From positions 1 through 5,855 of the forward strand of contig DATAVK010000053.1 in assembly GCA_036267755.1 (NCBI GenBank): a stretch of 5,855 nt of DNA. The letters run 5' to 3'. The notes under the pieces were generated by a model. The model saw nothing but the letters and a program-made list of their open reading frames with translations, did no database searches and was not told the DNA's origin. This document shows, piece by piece, positions 1 to 5,107 of the stretch (the stretch's first letter is position 1; each line of letters begins with the position of its first letter). A program made the position numbers and the translations under genes. Origin of the DNA: DATAVK01 sp036267755 (lineage in GTDB: Bacteria; Actinomycetota; Actinomycetes; JAFAQI01).

Positions 1-846
1 CCGCGGGTTCTGCGCGCCGAAGGCCCGCGAGCACCAGAACCAGTCGGTGTCCCATCGCCACAGGTAGTCGTGAACGGTCAGCCAGTCCTCGTCGCGCTGC
101 TGGATCGAGCGGTAGTAGATCTCCTGGCCGGTGTAGCGCGACGCGTGCGGTGCTGTGTTCGCGTAGTTGGCCAGCGTGAGGTAGCACTCGTCGGCGGAGA
201 ACCAGGTGCCGTCGATGAAGTCGACGTGTTGTCCGTCGTACTCGGAGCTCGCGACGACGTCCGCGATTGCTGTGGCACACGCGTCGACGTCCGGGAAGCG
301 GACGTGGCGAAGGTGGATGTACGGCGTCACCGGCTCCAGCTCGATCCGCAGCCGCAGCGCGTAGCCAAGCGTGCCGAAGGAGTTCGCGAAGCCGTAGAAC
401 AGGTCGCGGTGTTCGTTGTCGGGTCGCACCGTGAGGACCCGGGCGTCGCCGGTGAGAATGTCCATCTCGAGCACGGACTCGTGCGGGCAGCCGTTGCGGT
501 ACGACGACGACTCGATGCCGAGGCCGGTGACTGCTCCGCCGAGCGTGATCGTCTTGAGCTGCGGGACGACCAGCGGGATCAGCCCGTGCGGCAGGGTCGC
601 CGCGACCAGGTCCTCGTAGGTGGTCATCCCGAGCACGTCTGCCGTACGCGCCTCGGTGTCGATCGAGAGGACGCCGGCGAAGCCGTCGGCATCCAGAGCG
701 GTGTGCGCGGCGTCACGTGGGCGGAACAGGTTCGACGTCCGCTTGCCCTTGCGCAGCCGTACCGGGGCGCCAGCCGGCAGCGTGAGGAGTGCCTGTCGAA
801 GCAGCTCCACGCGCTCGCGGTAGGCCCCCCAGGCCGCGGTCTCCAC
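1..846 (-). CDS. FAD-linked oxidoreductase, DHCR24-like / BfaA-TmsA-like (C-terminus cut by window edge)
   Basis: The minus strand is open from a GTG at 846 to the left edge, giving 282 residues without a stop. An in-frame TAG at 858-856 lies four codons upstream, so the GTG is the only possible start. The protein shows a PCMH-type FAD-binding domain: RLRKGKRTSNLFRPR near residues 30-44, a flavin-loop stretch LGGAVTGLGIESSSYRNG at 102-119, HESVLEMDILTGD at 122-134, and DLFYGFANSFGTLGYALRLR at 148-167. The following part (VTPYIHLRHVRF, then HVDFIDGTWFSADE) matches the way mammalian 24-dehydrocholesterol reductase continues. Known relatives are DHCR24 and actinobacterial BfaA/TmsA, which reduces a methylene fatty acyl chain to 10-methyl (tuberculostearic-type) acids. 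Flavin binding is well supported; the substrate is inferred. The remaining C-terminal part, and any partner methyltransferase gene, lies outside the window. The gene is divergent from marR. Confidence 0.88.
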   Translation of the reverse strand, partial: METAAWGAYRERVELLRQALLTLPAGAPVRLRKGKRTSNLFRPRDAAHTALDADGFAGVLSIDTEARTADVLGMTTYEDLVAATLPHGLIPLVVPQLKTITLGGAVTGLGIESSSYRNGCPHESVLEMDILTGDARVLTVRPDNEHRDLFYGFANSFGTLGYALRLRIELEPVTPYIHLRHVRFPDVDACATAIADVVASSEYDGQHVDFIDGTWFSADECYLTLANYANTAPHASRYTGQEIYYRSIQQRDEDWLTVHDYLWRWDTDWFWCSRAFGAQNPR

Positions 847-852
847 ACGACG

Positions 853-858
853 AGCCTA
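853..858 (-). promoter_or_regulatory. Candidate -10 element (TAGGCT) for the FAD oxidoreductase, leaderless layout
   Basis: On the minus strand TAGGCT (858-853) is followed by exactly six bases and then the GTG start at 846. TANNNT six bases before a start codon is the usual layout of leaderless genes in actinobacteria. The same hexamer and spacing occur before hisN. No good -35 is visible; with a 17-bp spacer the position falls in the first 31-bp repeat (876-881). There is no well-placed Shine-Dalgarno: the only purine-rich match, GGGAG at 867-863, is 16 nt from the start. Confidence 0.5.
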
Positions 859-868
859 CGTGCTCCCG

Positions 869-918
869 CACGAATGGCCCATAGGTGTCGCTATAGCTAC
901 ACCAATGGGCCATGCGTG
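869..918. repeat. 50-bp near-perfect palindrome inside the tandem repeat
   Basis: Positions 869-893 pair with 894-918 with only three mismatched pairs (889/898, 883/904, 873/914). The centre is the perfect 8-bp palindrome GCTATAGC at 890-897. A weaker second palindrome is centred between 924 and 925 (905-944, four mismatched pairs) and shares the arm 905-913 with the first, so the two could not form cruciforms or hairpins at once. No T-run follows on either strand and it sits upstream of both flanking genes, so it is not a terminator. Confidence 0.85.
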
Positions 919-949
919 TCGCTATAGCCACACCAATGGGCCATGCGTG
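872..949. repeat. Tandem 31-bp repeat, two full units plus a half unit, built of alternating palindromes
   Basis: Units are 872-902, 903-933 and a 16-bp partial at 934-949, with period exactly 31. Units 1 and 2 differ at five positions (872, 878, 883, 884, 898 versus the matching base). Each unit carries ATGGSCCAT (874-882, 905-913, 936-944), itself an odd palindrome, and full units also carry GTGTCGCTATAGCYACAC (885-902 and 916-933), an 18-bp palindrome with one mismatched pair around GCTATAGC. The repeat lies between divergent promoters, upstream of the FAD oxidoreductase start and about 50-125 bp upstream of marR. A 31-bp period is close to three helical turns, so all sites would face the same side. 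It could be a regulator-binding array or a dispersed palindromic element; the sequence alone does not decide. Confidence 0.9.
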
Positions 950-961
950 CTGGGGAGACAT

Positions 962-979
962 TTGCGTGCTAGCAGGCAA
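962..979. promoter_or_regulatory. Probable MarR operator, 18-bp palindrome over the marR promoter
   Basis: TTGCGTGCTAGCAGGCAA pairs with itself at eight of nine positions (mismatch 966/975). It covers the candidate -35 and the first part of the -35/-10 spacer of marR. MarR proteins bind 16-20-bp palindromes as dimers, often over their own promoter, and this one ends 17 bp before the marR start. Its sequence is unrelated to the 31-bp repeats next to it. That MarR is the binding protein is inferred from position and family habit. Confidence 0.6.
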
Positions 980-990
980 GTAAGTATGAT
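962..990 (+). promoter_or_regulatory. marR promoter (TTGCGT, 17 bp, TATGAT), predicted leaderless
   Basis: TTGCGT at 962-967 and TATGAT at 985-990 are separated by 17 bp. The -10 matches TATAAT at five of six positions; the -35 keeps only the TTG. Six bases separate the -10 from the ATG at 997, putting the predicted transcription start on or next to the A of ATG. A GGAG at 991-994 is only two bases from the ATG, too close for a normal ribosome binding site, which fits leaderless translation. Transcription from here would cover marR and the MFS gene, and may continue further. Confidence 0.65.
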
Positions 991-996
991 GGAGCC

Positions 997-1461
997 ATGC
1001 CCAGCTCAGCCACCCGCAACGCCAGCCCGGCCGTCGAGGCGGAGACGCCCGCTCGGCTGCGAGCCGTCGTCGGCAAGCTGTCCCGCCGCATCAACGCCGC
1101 CACCCGGGGCAGCACCATGACCCCGAGCCAGCTCTCGGCCCTCGGCAGCATCGCCCGGCAAGGCCCGGTGCGGCTCTCGGACCTGGCCGAGCTCGAGACC
1201 CTCAACCCGACCATGCTCAGCCGGATCGTCGCCAACCTCGACGACGCCGGGCTGGTCCACCGTCGCAGCGACCCCGACGACCGCCGCGCCGGATTGGTCG
1301 AGGTGACGGCCTCCGGTCGTCGGACCCATGACCGGCTTCGGGCGCAGCGAGCCACCGTGCTGCTGGACGGCCTGCACGCGCTCGACCCAGCGGACATCGC
1401 TGCGGTCGAGGCCGCACTGCCCGCGCTGGAACACCTCGTGGAGGCGTTGAGCCGCCGGTGA
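997..1461 (+). CDS. MarR-family transcriptional repressor
   Basis: This 154-residue protein has the usual MarR length and layout. The winged helix-turn-helix spans about residues 42-108: TPSQLSALGSIARQGPVRLS leads in, the recognition helix is in NPTMLSRIVANLDDAGLV (70-87), and the wing holds the family motif DPDDRR (92-97) followed by VEVTASGR. Flanking helices (about 18-36 and 110-153) would form the dimer interface. MarR proteins repress efflux and stress genes and let go of DNA when they bind small aromatic or phenolic ligands or are oxidised. The protein has no cysteine, which argues against thiol redox sensing. The stop overlaps the MFS start in GTGA (1458-1461), so the two are probably translationally coupled. 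The inducer is unknown. The ATG at 997 is supported by the promoter spacing. Confidence 0.93.
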   Translation: MPSSATRNASPAVEAETPARLRAVVGKLSRRINAATRGSTMTPSQLSALGSIARQGPVRLSDLAELETLNPTMLSRIVANLDDAGLVHRRSDPDDRRAGLVEVTASGRRTHDRLRAQRATVLLDGLHALDPADIAAVEAALPALEHLVEALSRR

Positions 1462-2756
1462 CCCGAGTCCAACGCTTCCGGCACGACACGTTCGCGGCGC
1501 TCGCCAACCCCAACTACCGGCTCTACTTCGGTGGCCAGGCGATCTCCCTCATCGGGACCTGGATGCAGACGATCGCCCAGTCCTACCTCGTCTTCACGCT
1601 GACCCACTCGGCGACCGACGTCGGCTACGTCGTGGCGCTACAGACGATCCCCGTCCTGCTCCTCGGACCGTACGGCGGAGTCATCGCGGACCGCGTCGAC
1701 AAGCGCAAGCTCATGGTCGCGCTGCAGACGATGATGGGGCTGCTCGCGCTCACCCTCGGCGTGCTCACGGTCACCGGCGTCGTCACCGTCTGGATGATCG
1801 GCATCCTTGCGTTCCTGCTTGGGCTCAACAACACCTTCGAGAACCCGGCCCGACAGGCCTTCGTCCTCGAGATGGTGGGTCCGGAGCACCTGCGCAACGC
1901 CGTCACGTTGAACTCCGTGCTGGTCAACGCTGCCCGGGCGATCGGGCCGGCCATCGCGGGCATTCTGATCGCCGTCGCGGGATCGGGCGTTTGCTTCCTC
2001 GTCAACGCGGTGAGTTTCGTCGCCGTCGTCACCTCGCTGATGCGGATGGACGTCAGCGCGCTGTCGCCGTCCACGCCGACCGTCCGCGCCCGCGGCCAAC
2101 TGCTCGAGGGGCTGCGCTACGTCCGCGGTGAGGTCTCGCTGGCCGTCCCGCTGGTCATGATGGCGATCGTCGGCTGCCTGGCGTACGAGTTCCAGGTGTC
2201 GCTTCCGGTCATGGCTTCGCGGGCGTTCAACGGTGGCTCGGAGACCTACGGCTTCATCACCGCCTCGATGGGTGTCGGCGCCGTCATCGGCGGCCTGTGG
2301 GCCGCCGGGCACGGCAAGCCCGGCCTGCTCCCGATGGTCCGGACCTCGGCACTGTTCGGCGTCGCGATCGCGGTGGCAGCAGTCGCGCCCGATCTGTGGC
2401 TCGAGCTCGTCGCGCTCGCCGCGGTGGGTGCCGCCAGCGTCACGTTCCTGTCCAAGGGCAACACCACGTTGCAGCTCGGCGCGGCGCCGCAGATGCGCGG
2501 CCGAGTGATGGCGCTGTGGTCCGTCGCGTTCCTCGGCTCGACCCCGATCGGCGGGCCGCTCATCGGCGCGATCGCGCAGCATGCGGGTCCTCGATGGGGG
2601 CTGGGTCTCGGCGCGGTGGCCTGTTTCGTCGCGGCGCTGCTCGGCCTGTTGGTGGTCCGGCGGATCCGGCGTACCAAGGCCGTGGAGCTGCCGGTGCCTG
2701 AGGAGCTGCCGGTCGAGACCGACGCGGCGCGGGAGACCGTCGAGGCCGCCCGCTAA
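1458..2756 (+). CDS. MFS transporter, MFS_3 / DHA3 (EntS-like) exporter
   Basis: This 432-residue polytopic inner-membrane protein starts FAALANPNYRLYFGGQAISLIGTWM (split around residue 30), typical of MFS_3 exporters. The MFS motif A appears as GPYGGVIADRVDKRK (70-84) between the second and third helices. Residues 129-170 carry NPARQAFVLEMV, LRNAVTLNSVLVNAARAIGP and AIAGIL, also characteristic of this family. Alternating hydrophobic stretches fit 12 helices, with a charged central loop near 200-215 and a soluble acidic tail after about 405. Members export siderophores, macrolides or other small molecules using the proton gradient. The GTG start at 1458 overlaps the marR stop by 4 nt, a classic regulator-pump pair, so expression is likely controlled by that MarR. 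The substrate cannot be told from the sequence. Confidence 0.92.
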   Translation: MTRVQRFRHDTFAALANPNYRLYFGGQAISLIGTWMQTIAQSYLVFTLTHSATDVGYVVALQTIPVLLLGPYGGVIADRVDKRKLMVALQTMMGLLALTLGVLTVTGVVTVWMIGILAFLLGLNNTFENPARQAFVLEMVGPEHLRNAVTLNSVLVNAARAIGPAIAGILIAVAGSGVCFLVNAVSFVAVVTSLMRMDVSALSPSTPTVRARGQLLEGLRYVRGEVSLAVPLVMMAIVGCLAYEFQVSLPVMASRAFNGGSETYGFITASMGVGAVIGGLWAAGHGKPGLLPMVRTSALFGVAIAVAAVAPDLWLELVALAAVGAASVTFLSKGNTTLQLGAAPQMRGRVMALWSVAFLGSTPIGGPLIGAIAQHAGPRWGLGLGAVACFVAALLGLLVVRRIRRTKAVELPVPEELPVETDAARETVEAAR

Positions 2757-2759
2757 CCT
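2754..2759 (+). promoter_or_regulatory. Weak candidate -10 (TAACCT) before the acyltransferase, containing the MFS stop codon
   Basis: TAACCT begins with the TAA stop of the transporter gene and ends eight bases before the GTG at 2768. No Shine-Dalgarno is visible in the 11-nt gap, so either a leaderless internal promoter or read-through with translational re-initiation is needed. No convincing -35 is seen and the spacing is two bases longer than at the other candidate leaderless starts. Confidence 0.25.
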
Positions 2760-2767
2760 TCCGGCTC

Positions 2768-3355
2768 GTGCCCGGCCTGCGTGACGACATCGAGCGGCGG
2801 CGCCGCGAGGCACGGTTCTGGGCGGCCTACAGCCGGCAGCACGCGATGGCGCGCTGGCACCTGCGGCACTGCACCTCGGTCGGGATCCAGGCAACCGTCC
2901 TCGGTACGCCGACGGTCGACGCGACCGACATGATCGTCGGCGACCACTTCAAGATCTGGTCCGGGCATCGCAAGACGTTGGTCACCGGCTGGGGCCGGAT
3001 CCGGATCGGCGACCGAGTCTTCATCAACAGCGGCACCGTGTTGTTCAGTGTCGTCGCGGTCGTCATCGGCAACGACGTGGCTATCGCCAACGAGGCGTAC
3101 CTGATGGACTCCGACAGCCACGGCGTCGAGGGACGGCCGGTCAAGGAGGCACCGATCCACATCGGCGACGGGTCGTGGATCGGAGCCCGCGCGATGATCC
3201 TGCCCGGCGTGACGATCGGGTCCCGCTGCCTCGTCGCCGCCGGCGCGGTGGTGAGCCGGGACATCCCCGACGACACGCTGGTCGCCGGCAACCCGGCCCG
3301 GGTCATCCGCGAGCTGGTCTACCCCGACGGTGTCACCCGCGCCTGGCACGACTGA
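2768..3355 (+). CDS. Left-handed beta-helix (hexapeptide-repeat) O-acyltransferase, WbbJ/NodL/maltose-acetyltransferase-like
   Basis: This 195-residue protein opens with a basic amphipathic helix (RDDIERRRREARFWAAYSRQ, 5-24). From about residue 77 to 165 it has imperfect hexapeptide turns such as IRIGDRVFINSG, VVIGNDVAIAN, IHIGDGSWIGA, RAMILPGVTIGS and CLVAAGAVVSRDI, forming the left-handed beta helix. DSDSHG (114-119) holds the expected catalytic histidine, His118, in the position of the conserved His of sugar O-acetyltransferases. GNPARVIR (174-181) is the usual closing motif. Enzymes of this group are trimers that move acetyl (or acyl) groups from CoA to a sugar, antibiotic or envelope glycan. 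The acceptor here is unknown. It follows the MFS gene by 11 nt and precedes the patatin gene by 47 nt. The GTG start lacks a visible ribosome binding site; no other upstream in-frame start improves on it. Confidence 0.88.
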   Translation: MPGLRDDIERRRREARFWAAYSRQHAMARWHLRHCTSVGIQATVLGTPTVDATDMIVGDHFKIWSGHRKTLVTGWGRIRIGDRVFINSGTVLFSVVAVVIGNDVAIANEAYLMDSDSHGVEGRPVKEAPIHIGDGSWIGARAMILPGVTIGSRCLVAAGAVVSRDIPDDTLVAGNPARVIRELVYPDGVTRAWHD

Positions 3356-3402
3356 ACCGCCATGACTGGGCACTCGATCGGCGGTCGGGGGACACTAGAC
3401 CG
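3356..3402 (+). other. Short intergenic gap with a weak candidate -10 (GACACT, 3391-3396)
   Basis: The 47-bp gap has no Shine-Dalgarno near the patatin GTG. GACACT at 3391-3396 ends six bases before the GTG at 3403, the same spacing as the better leaderless candidates, but it lacks the first T of TANNNT and has no recognisable -35. ACCGCC (3356-3361) and GGCGGT (3380-3385) could form a 6-bp stem with an 18-nt loop, but there is no T-run, so a terminator is not supported. Confidence 0.3.
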
Positions 3403-4299
3403 GTGAGCAGGATCGGTCTGGTGCTCGGCGCCGGCGGGGTCACGGGTGACGCGTTCCACCGTGGCGTGCTGCGCGCGATGCTGGACAAGGGGTACGACGC
3501 TCGCGACGCCGAGATCATTGTCGGCACCTCCGCCGGCGCCATGGTGGGCGCTGCCCTCCGCAGGCCGGACCACCCGCCGGCCGTGCCCTTCGTGGGAACC
3601 GTCCACGGTCGCCGGCTCGGTCGCGGCCCGGACCCGACTCCGCTGCTGATGGCGTTGGCCCGGCCGTGGCGCGCCCGGGCCGGGACGCTGGCCAGCAGCC
3701 TGCTGCCGACCGGCCGGCGGTCCACGGAGTTCCTGGTCGCGCAGCTGCGGCGGCAGCACGCCGACACCTGGCCGGCCCGCGACCTGTGGATCTGTGCGGT
3801 ACGCCGCCACGACGGCCGGCGGGTGGTCTTCGGTCGACCCGGCTCGCCCCCGACGGATGTCGCGCACGCGGTCGCCGCGTCGATCGCGATCCCCGGCTAC
3901 TTCCATCCGGTCGAGATCGACGGCGAGGTCTACGTCGACGGTGGCGTGCACTCGCCGACCAACGCCGCCGTGCTGCGTCAGCGCGGCCTCGACCTCGTCA
4001 TCGTGAGCTCGCCGATGTCCGTGGAGCCGCGCGCGATGCGGCCGACCGCAGACGCGGCGCTGCGGCTGTACTGGCACCGAGTGCTGCGTCGCGAGGTCCG
4101 GGCGCTGCAGCGTCGCGGCACCGATGTCCTCGTGATCGAGCCCGGCGGCGACCTGGTCTCGGTGATGGGCGTCAATCCGATGCGCGGCGGCCGAGTCGAC
4201 GAGGTCGAGGACGGCGCTGCGCGGCGAGCCGCCGACGCGCTCGACGAGCACCTGGCGACCAACCCGCAGACACCCTTGCGCGTGGTGACCGGTGCCTGA
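3403..4299 (+). CDS. Patatin-like phospholipase / lipid acyl hydrolase
   Basis: This 298-residue protein starts at GTG 3403 and enters the patatin fold at once: RIGLVLGAGGVTGDAFHRGV (3-22) holds the glycine-rich oxyanion-hole loop, GTSAG (41-45) is the nucleophile elbow with Ser43, and VDGGVHSPTN carries Asp179 of the Ser-Asp dyad. AVAASIAIPGYFHPVEIDGEVYVDGG is the standard block before the Asp. All catalytic parts are present, so an active serine hydrolase of lipid esters is likely; substrate and location are unknown. No signal peptide is seen. The reading frame stays open upstream to 3175, but that part lies inside the acyltransferase gene and adds Arg-rich sequence with no fold, so 3403 is preferred. 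The stop overlaps the next start by 8 nt. The middle part (about 60-110) is Arg/Pro-rich and less typical. Confidence 0.87.
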   Translation: MSRIGLVLGAGGVTGDAFHRGVLRAMLDKGYDARDAEIIVGTSAGAMVGAALRRPDHPPAVPFVGTVHGRRLGRGPDPTPLLMALARPWRARAGTLASSLLPTGRRSTEFLVAQLRRQHADTWPARDLWICAVRRHDGRRVVFGRPGSPPTDVAHAVAASIAIPGYFHPVEIDGEVYVDGGVHSPTNAAVLRQRGLDLVIVSSPMSVEPRAMRPTADAALRLYWHRVLRREVRALQRRGTDVLVIEPGGDLVSVMGVNPMRGGRVDEVEDGAARRAADALDEHLATNPQTPLRVVTGA

Positions 4300-5107
4300 G
4301 GTCGGCACCGATCGTCGCAACGCGCTGATCGTCGGATCGGTCGTCGGCTGGATCCCGTTGGTGCTCGTCCTGGACCGGATCTCCTCGATGGCCGAGCAGC
4401 GCTGGCTCGGGGTGGGTACGGCGGTGCTGCTCGTCGTGTTGCTGCTCGGCGAGTCGGCGCGGATCCGGGCCCAGGTCGCCGTCGTCGTCGCGTTCGCGAC
4501 CCTGATCGAGTACGTGTTCTCCTACGAGCTCCACGTCTACGTCTACCGGCTGCACGACGTGCCGTGGTTCGTGCCGCCGGGTCACGGGCTGGTCTACCTG
4601 GGCGCACTGGCGATCGGCCGGTCCCCGACCGTGCAGTCACAGCGACGCTGGCTGGTGCCGCTGACCGTCGCGGGCGGCGCGTCGTACGCCGCCTGGGGAC
4701 TGCTGTTGTCGGGGCGTCGTGACGTGCTCGGCGCCTTCTGGTTCGGCTGCCTGGTCCTGTTCCTGCTTCGGGCGCGGCAGCCGCTGGTGTTCGTCGGGGC
4801 GTTCCTCGTCGTCACCTACCTCGAACTGCTGGGGACCCATCTCGGCGCCTGGACCTGGCAGGCGAAGGACCCGATCGCGCATCTGGTGTCGATGGGTAAC
4901 CCGCCGTCGGGCGCGGCCGGGGGATACGGGTTCTTCGACGCGGCGGCGCTGGCGCTCGCGCCCTGGATCGAGCGGGCGCTACGACGTCGACGGCCGGTCG
5001 GGCACGCCGTCCGGCGTCCCGTCGGGCCCGAGGATCGCGAGCAGCTCGTCGTGGAGCTTCCCGTTGCTGGCCACCACGCTTCCCCCGTCGGCGCGCTCGA
5101 GCCCTGA
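4292..5107 (+). CDS. Multi-spanning membrane protein of unknown function
   Basis: I do not recognise this family with certainty. The 271-residue product has seven to eight likely membrane helices, near 11-29, 38-54, 59-76, 97-110, 121-140, 146-159, 165-181 and 210-225. Two polar, aromatic-rich loops stand out: IEYVFSYELHVYVYRLHDVP with VPPGHG (72-99), and YLELLGTHLGAWTWQAKDP with GNPPSGAAG (176-210). Each starts with a Glu at a helix end, then has aromatic-x-aromatic (YVY, WTW), then Pro-Pro-x-Gly, suggesting an internal duplication or a polar site in the membrane. The pattern loosely recalls carotenoid hydratases of the CruF type, but not enough to name it. It begins with GTG 8 nt inside the patatin gene, so coupled translation is likely. 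The last 43 codons lie opposite hisN and read as Arg/Pro/Val-rich sequence with no helix; that tail may be tolerated read-through. Confidence 0.75.
   Translation: MPEVGTDRRNALIVGSVVGWIPLVLVLDRISSMAEQRWLGVGTAVLLVVLLLGESARIRAQVAVVVAFATLIEYVFSYELHVYVYRLHDVPWFVPPGHGLVYLGALAIGRSPTVQSQRRWLVPLTVAGGASYAAWGLLLSGRRDVLGAFWFGCLVLFLLRARQPLVFVGAFLVVTYLELLGTHLGAWTWQAKDPIAHLVSMGNPPSGAAGGYGFFDAAALALAPWIERALRRRRPVGHAVRRPVGPEDREQLVVELPVAGHHASPVGALEP

Noticed and set aside
624..848. Alternative GTG at 848 for the gene upstream of the repeats
   Set aside because: That frame gives Arg/Ser/Pro-rich sequence and stops at 624, whereas the frame from GTG 846 gives a continuous flavoprotein.
70..927. 285-codon plus-strand open frame across the FAD oxidoreductase region
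   Set aside because: It is antisense to a gene with clear FAD-binding motifs, is Arg/Val/Asp-rich with no recognisable domain, and ends in the translated 31-bp repeats. It is a typical high-GC shadow.
872..949. CRISPR array
   Set aside because: The 31-bp units are directly contiguous with no unique spacers, and the differences are point changes. It is a tandem repeat, not repeat-spacer structure.
1638..2894. 418-codon minus-strand open frame opposite the MFS gene
   Set aside because: Although long, it is dominated by Arg, Asp, His, Gln and Gly, lacks any domain pattern, and lies opposite a well-supported transporter. It spans the gene end into the acyltransferase gene.
3356..3385. ACCGCC/GGCGGT stem as a terminator after the acyltransferase
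   Set aside because: Only 6 bp of stem, an 18-nt loop and no T-run; chance in GC-rich DNA.
3175..3402. Upstream extension of the patatin frame inside the acyltransferase gene
   Set aside because: The added 76 codons are Arg/Pro-rich, overlap the conserved C-terminal half of the acyltransferase, and add nothing to the fold, which starts immediately after GTG 3403.
3319..4320. 333-codon minus-strand open frame opposite the patatin gene
   Set aside because: Composition is His/Arg/Gln/Ala-rich without motifs, while the opposite strand carries a full patatin catalytic set.
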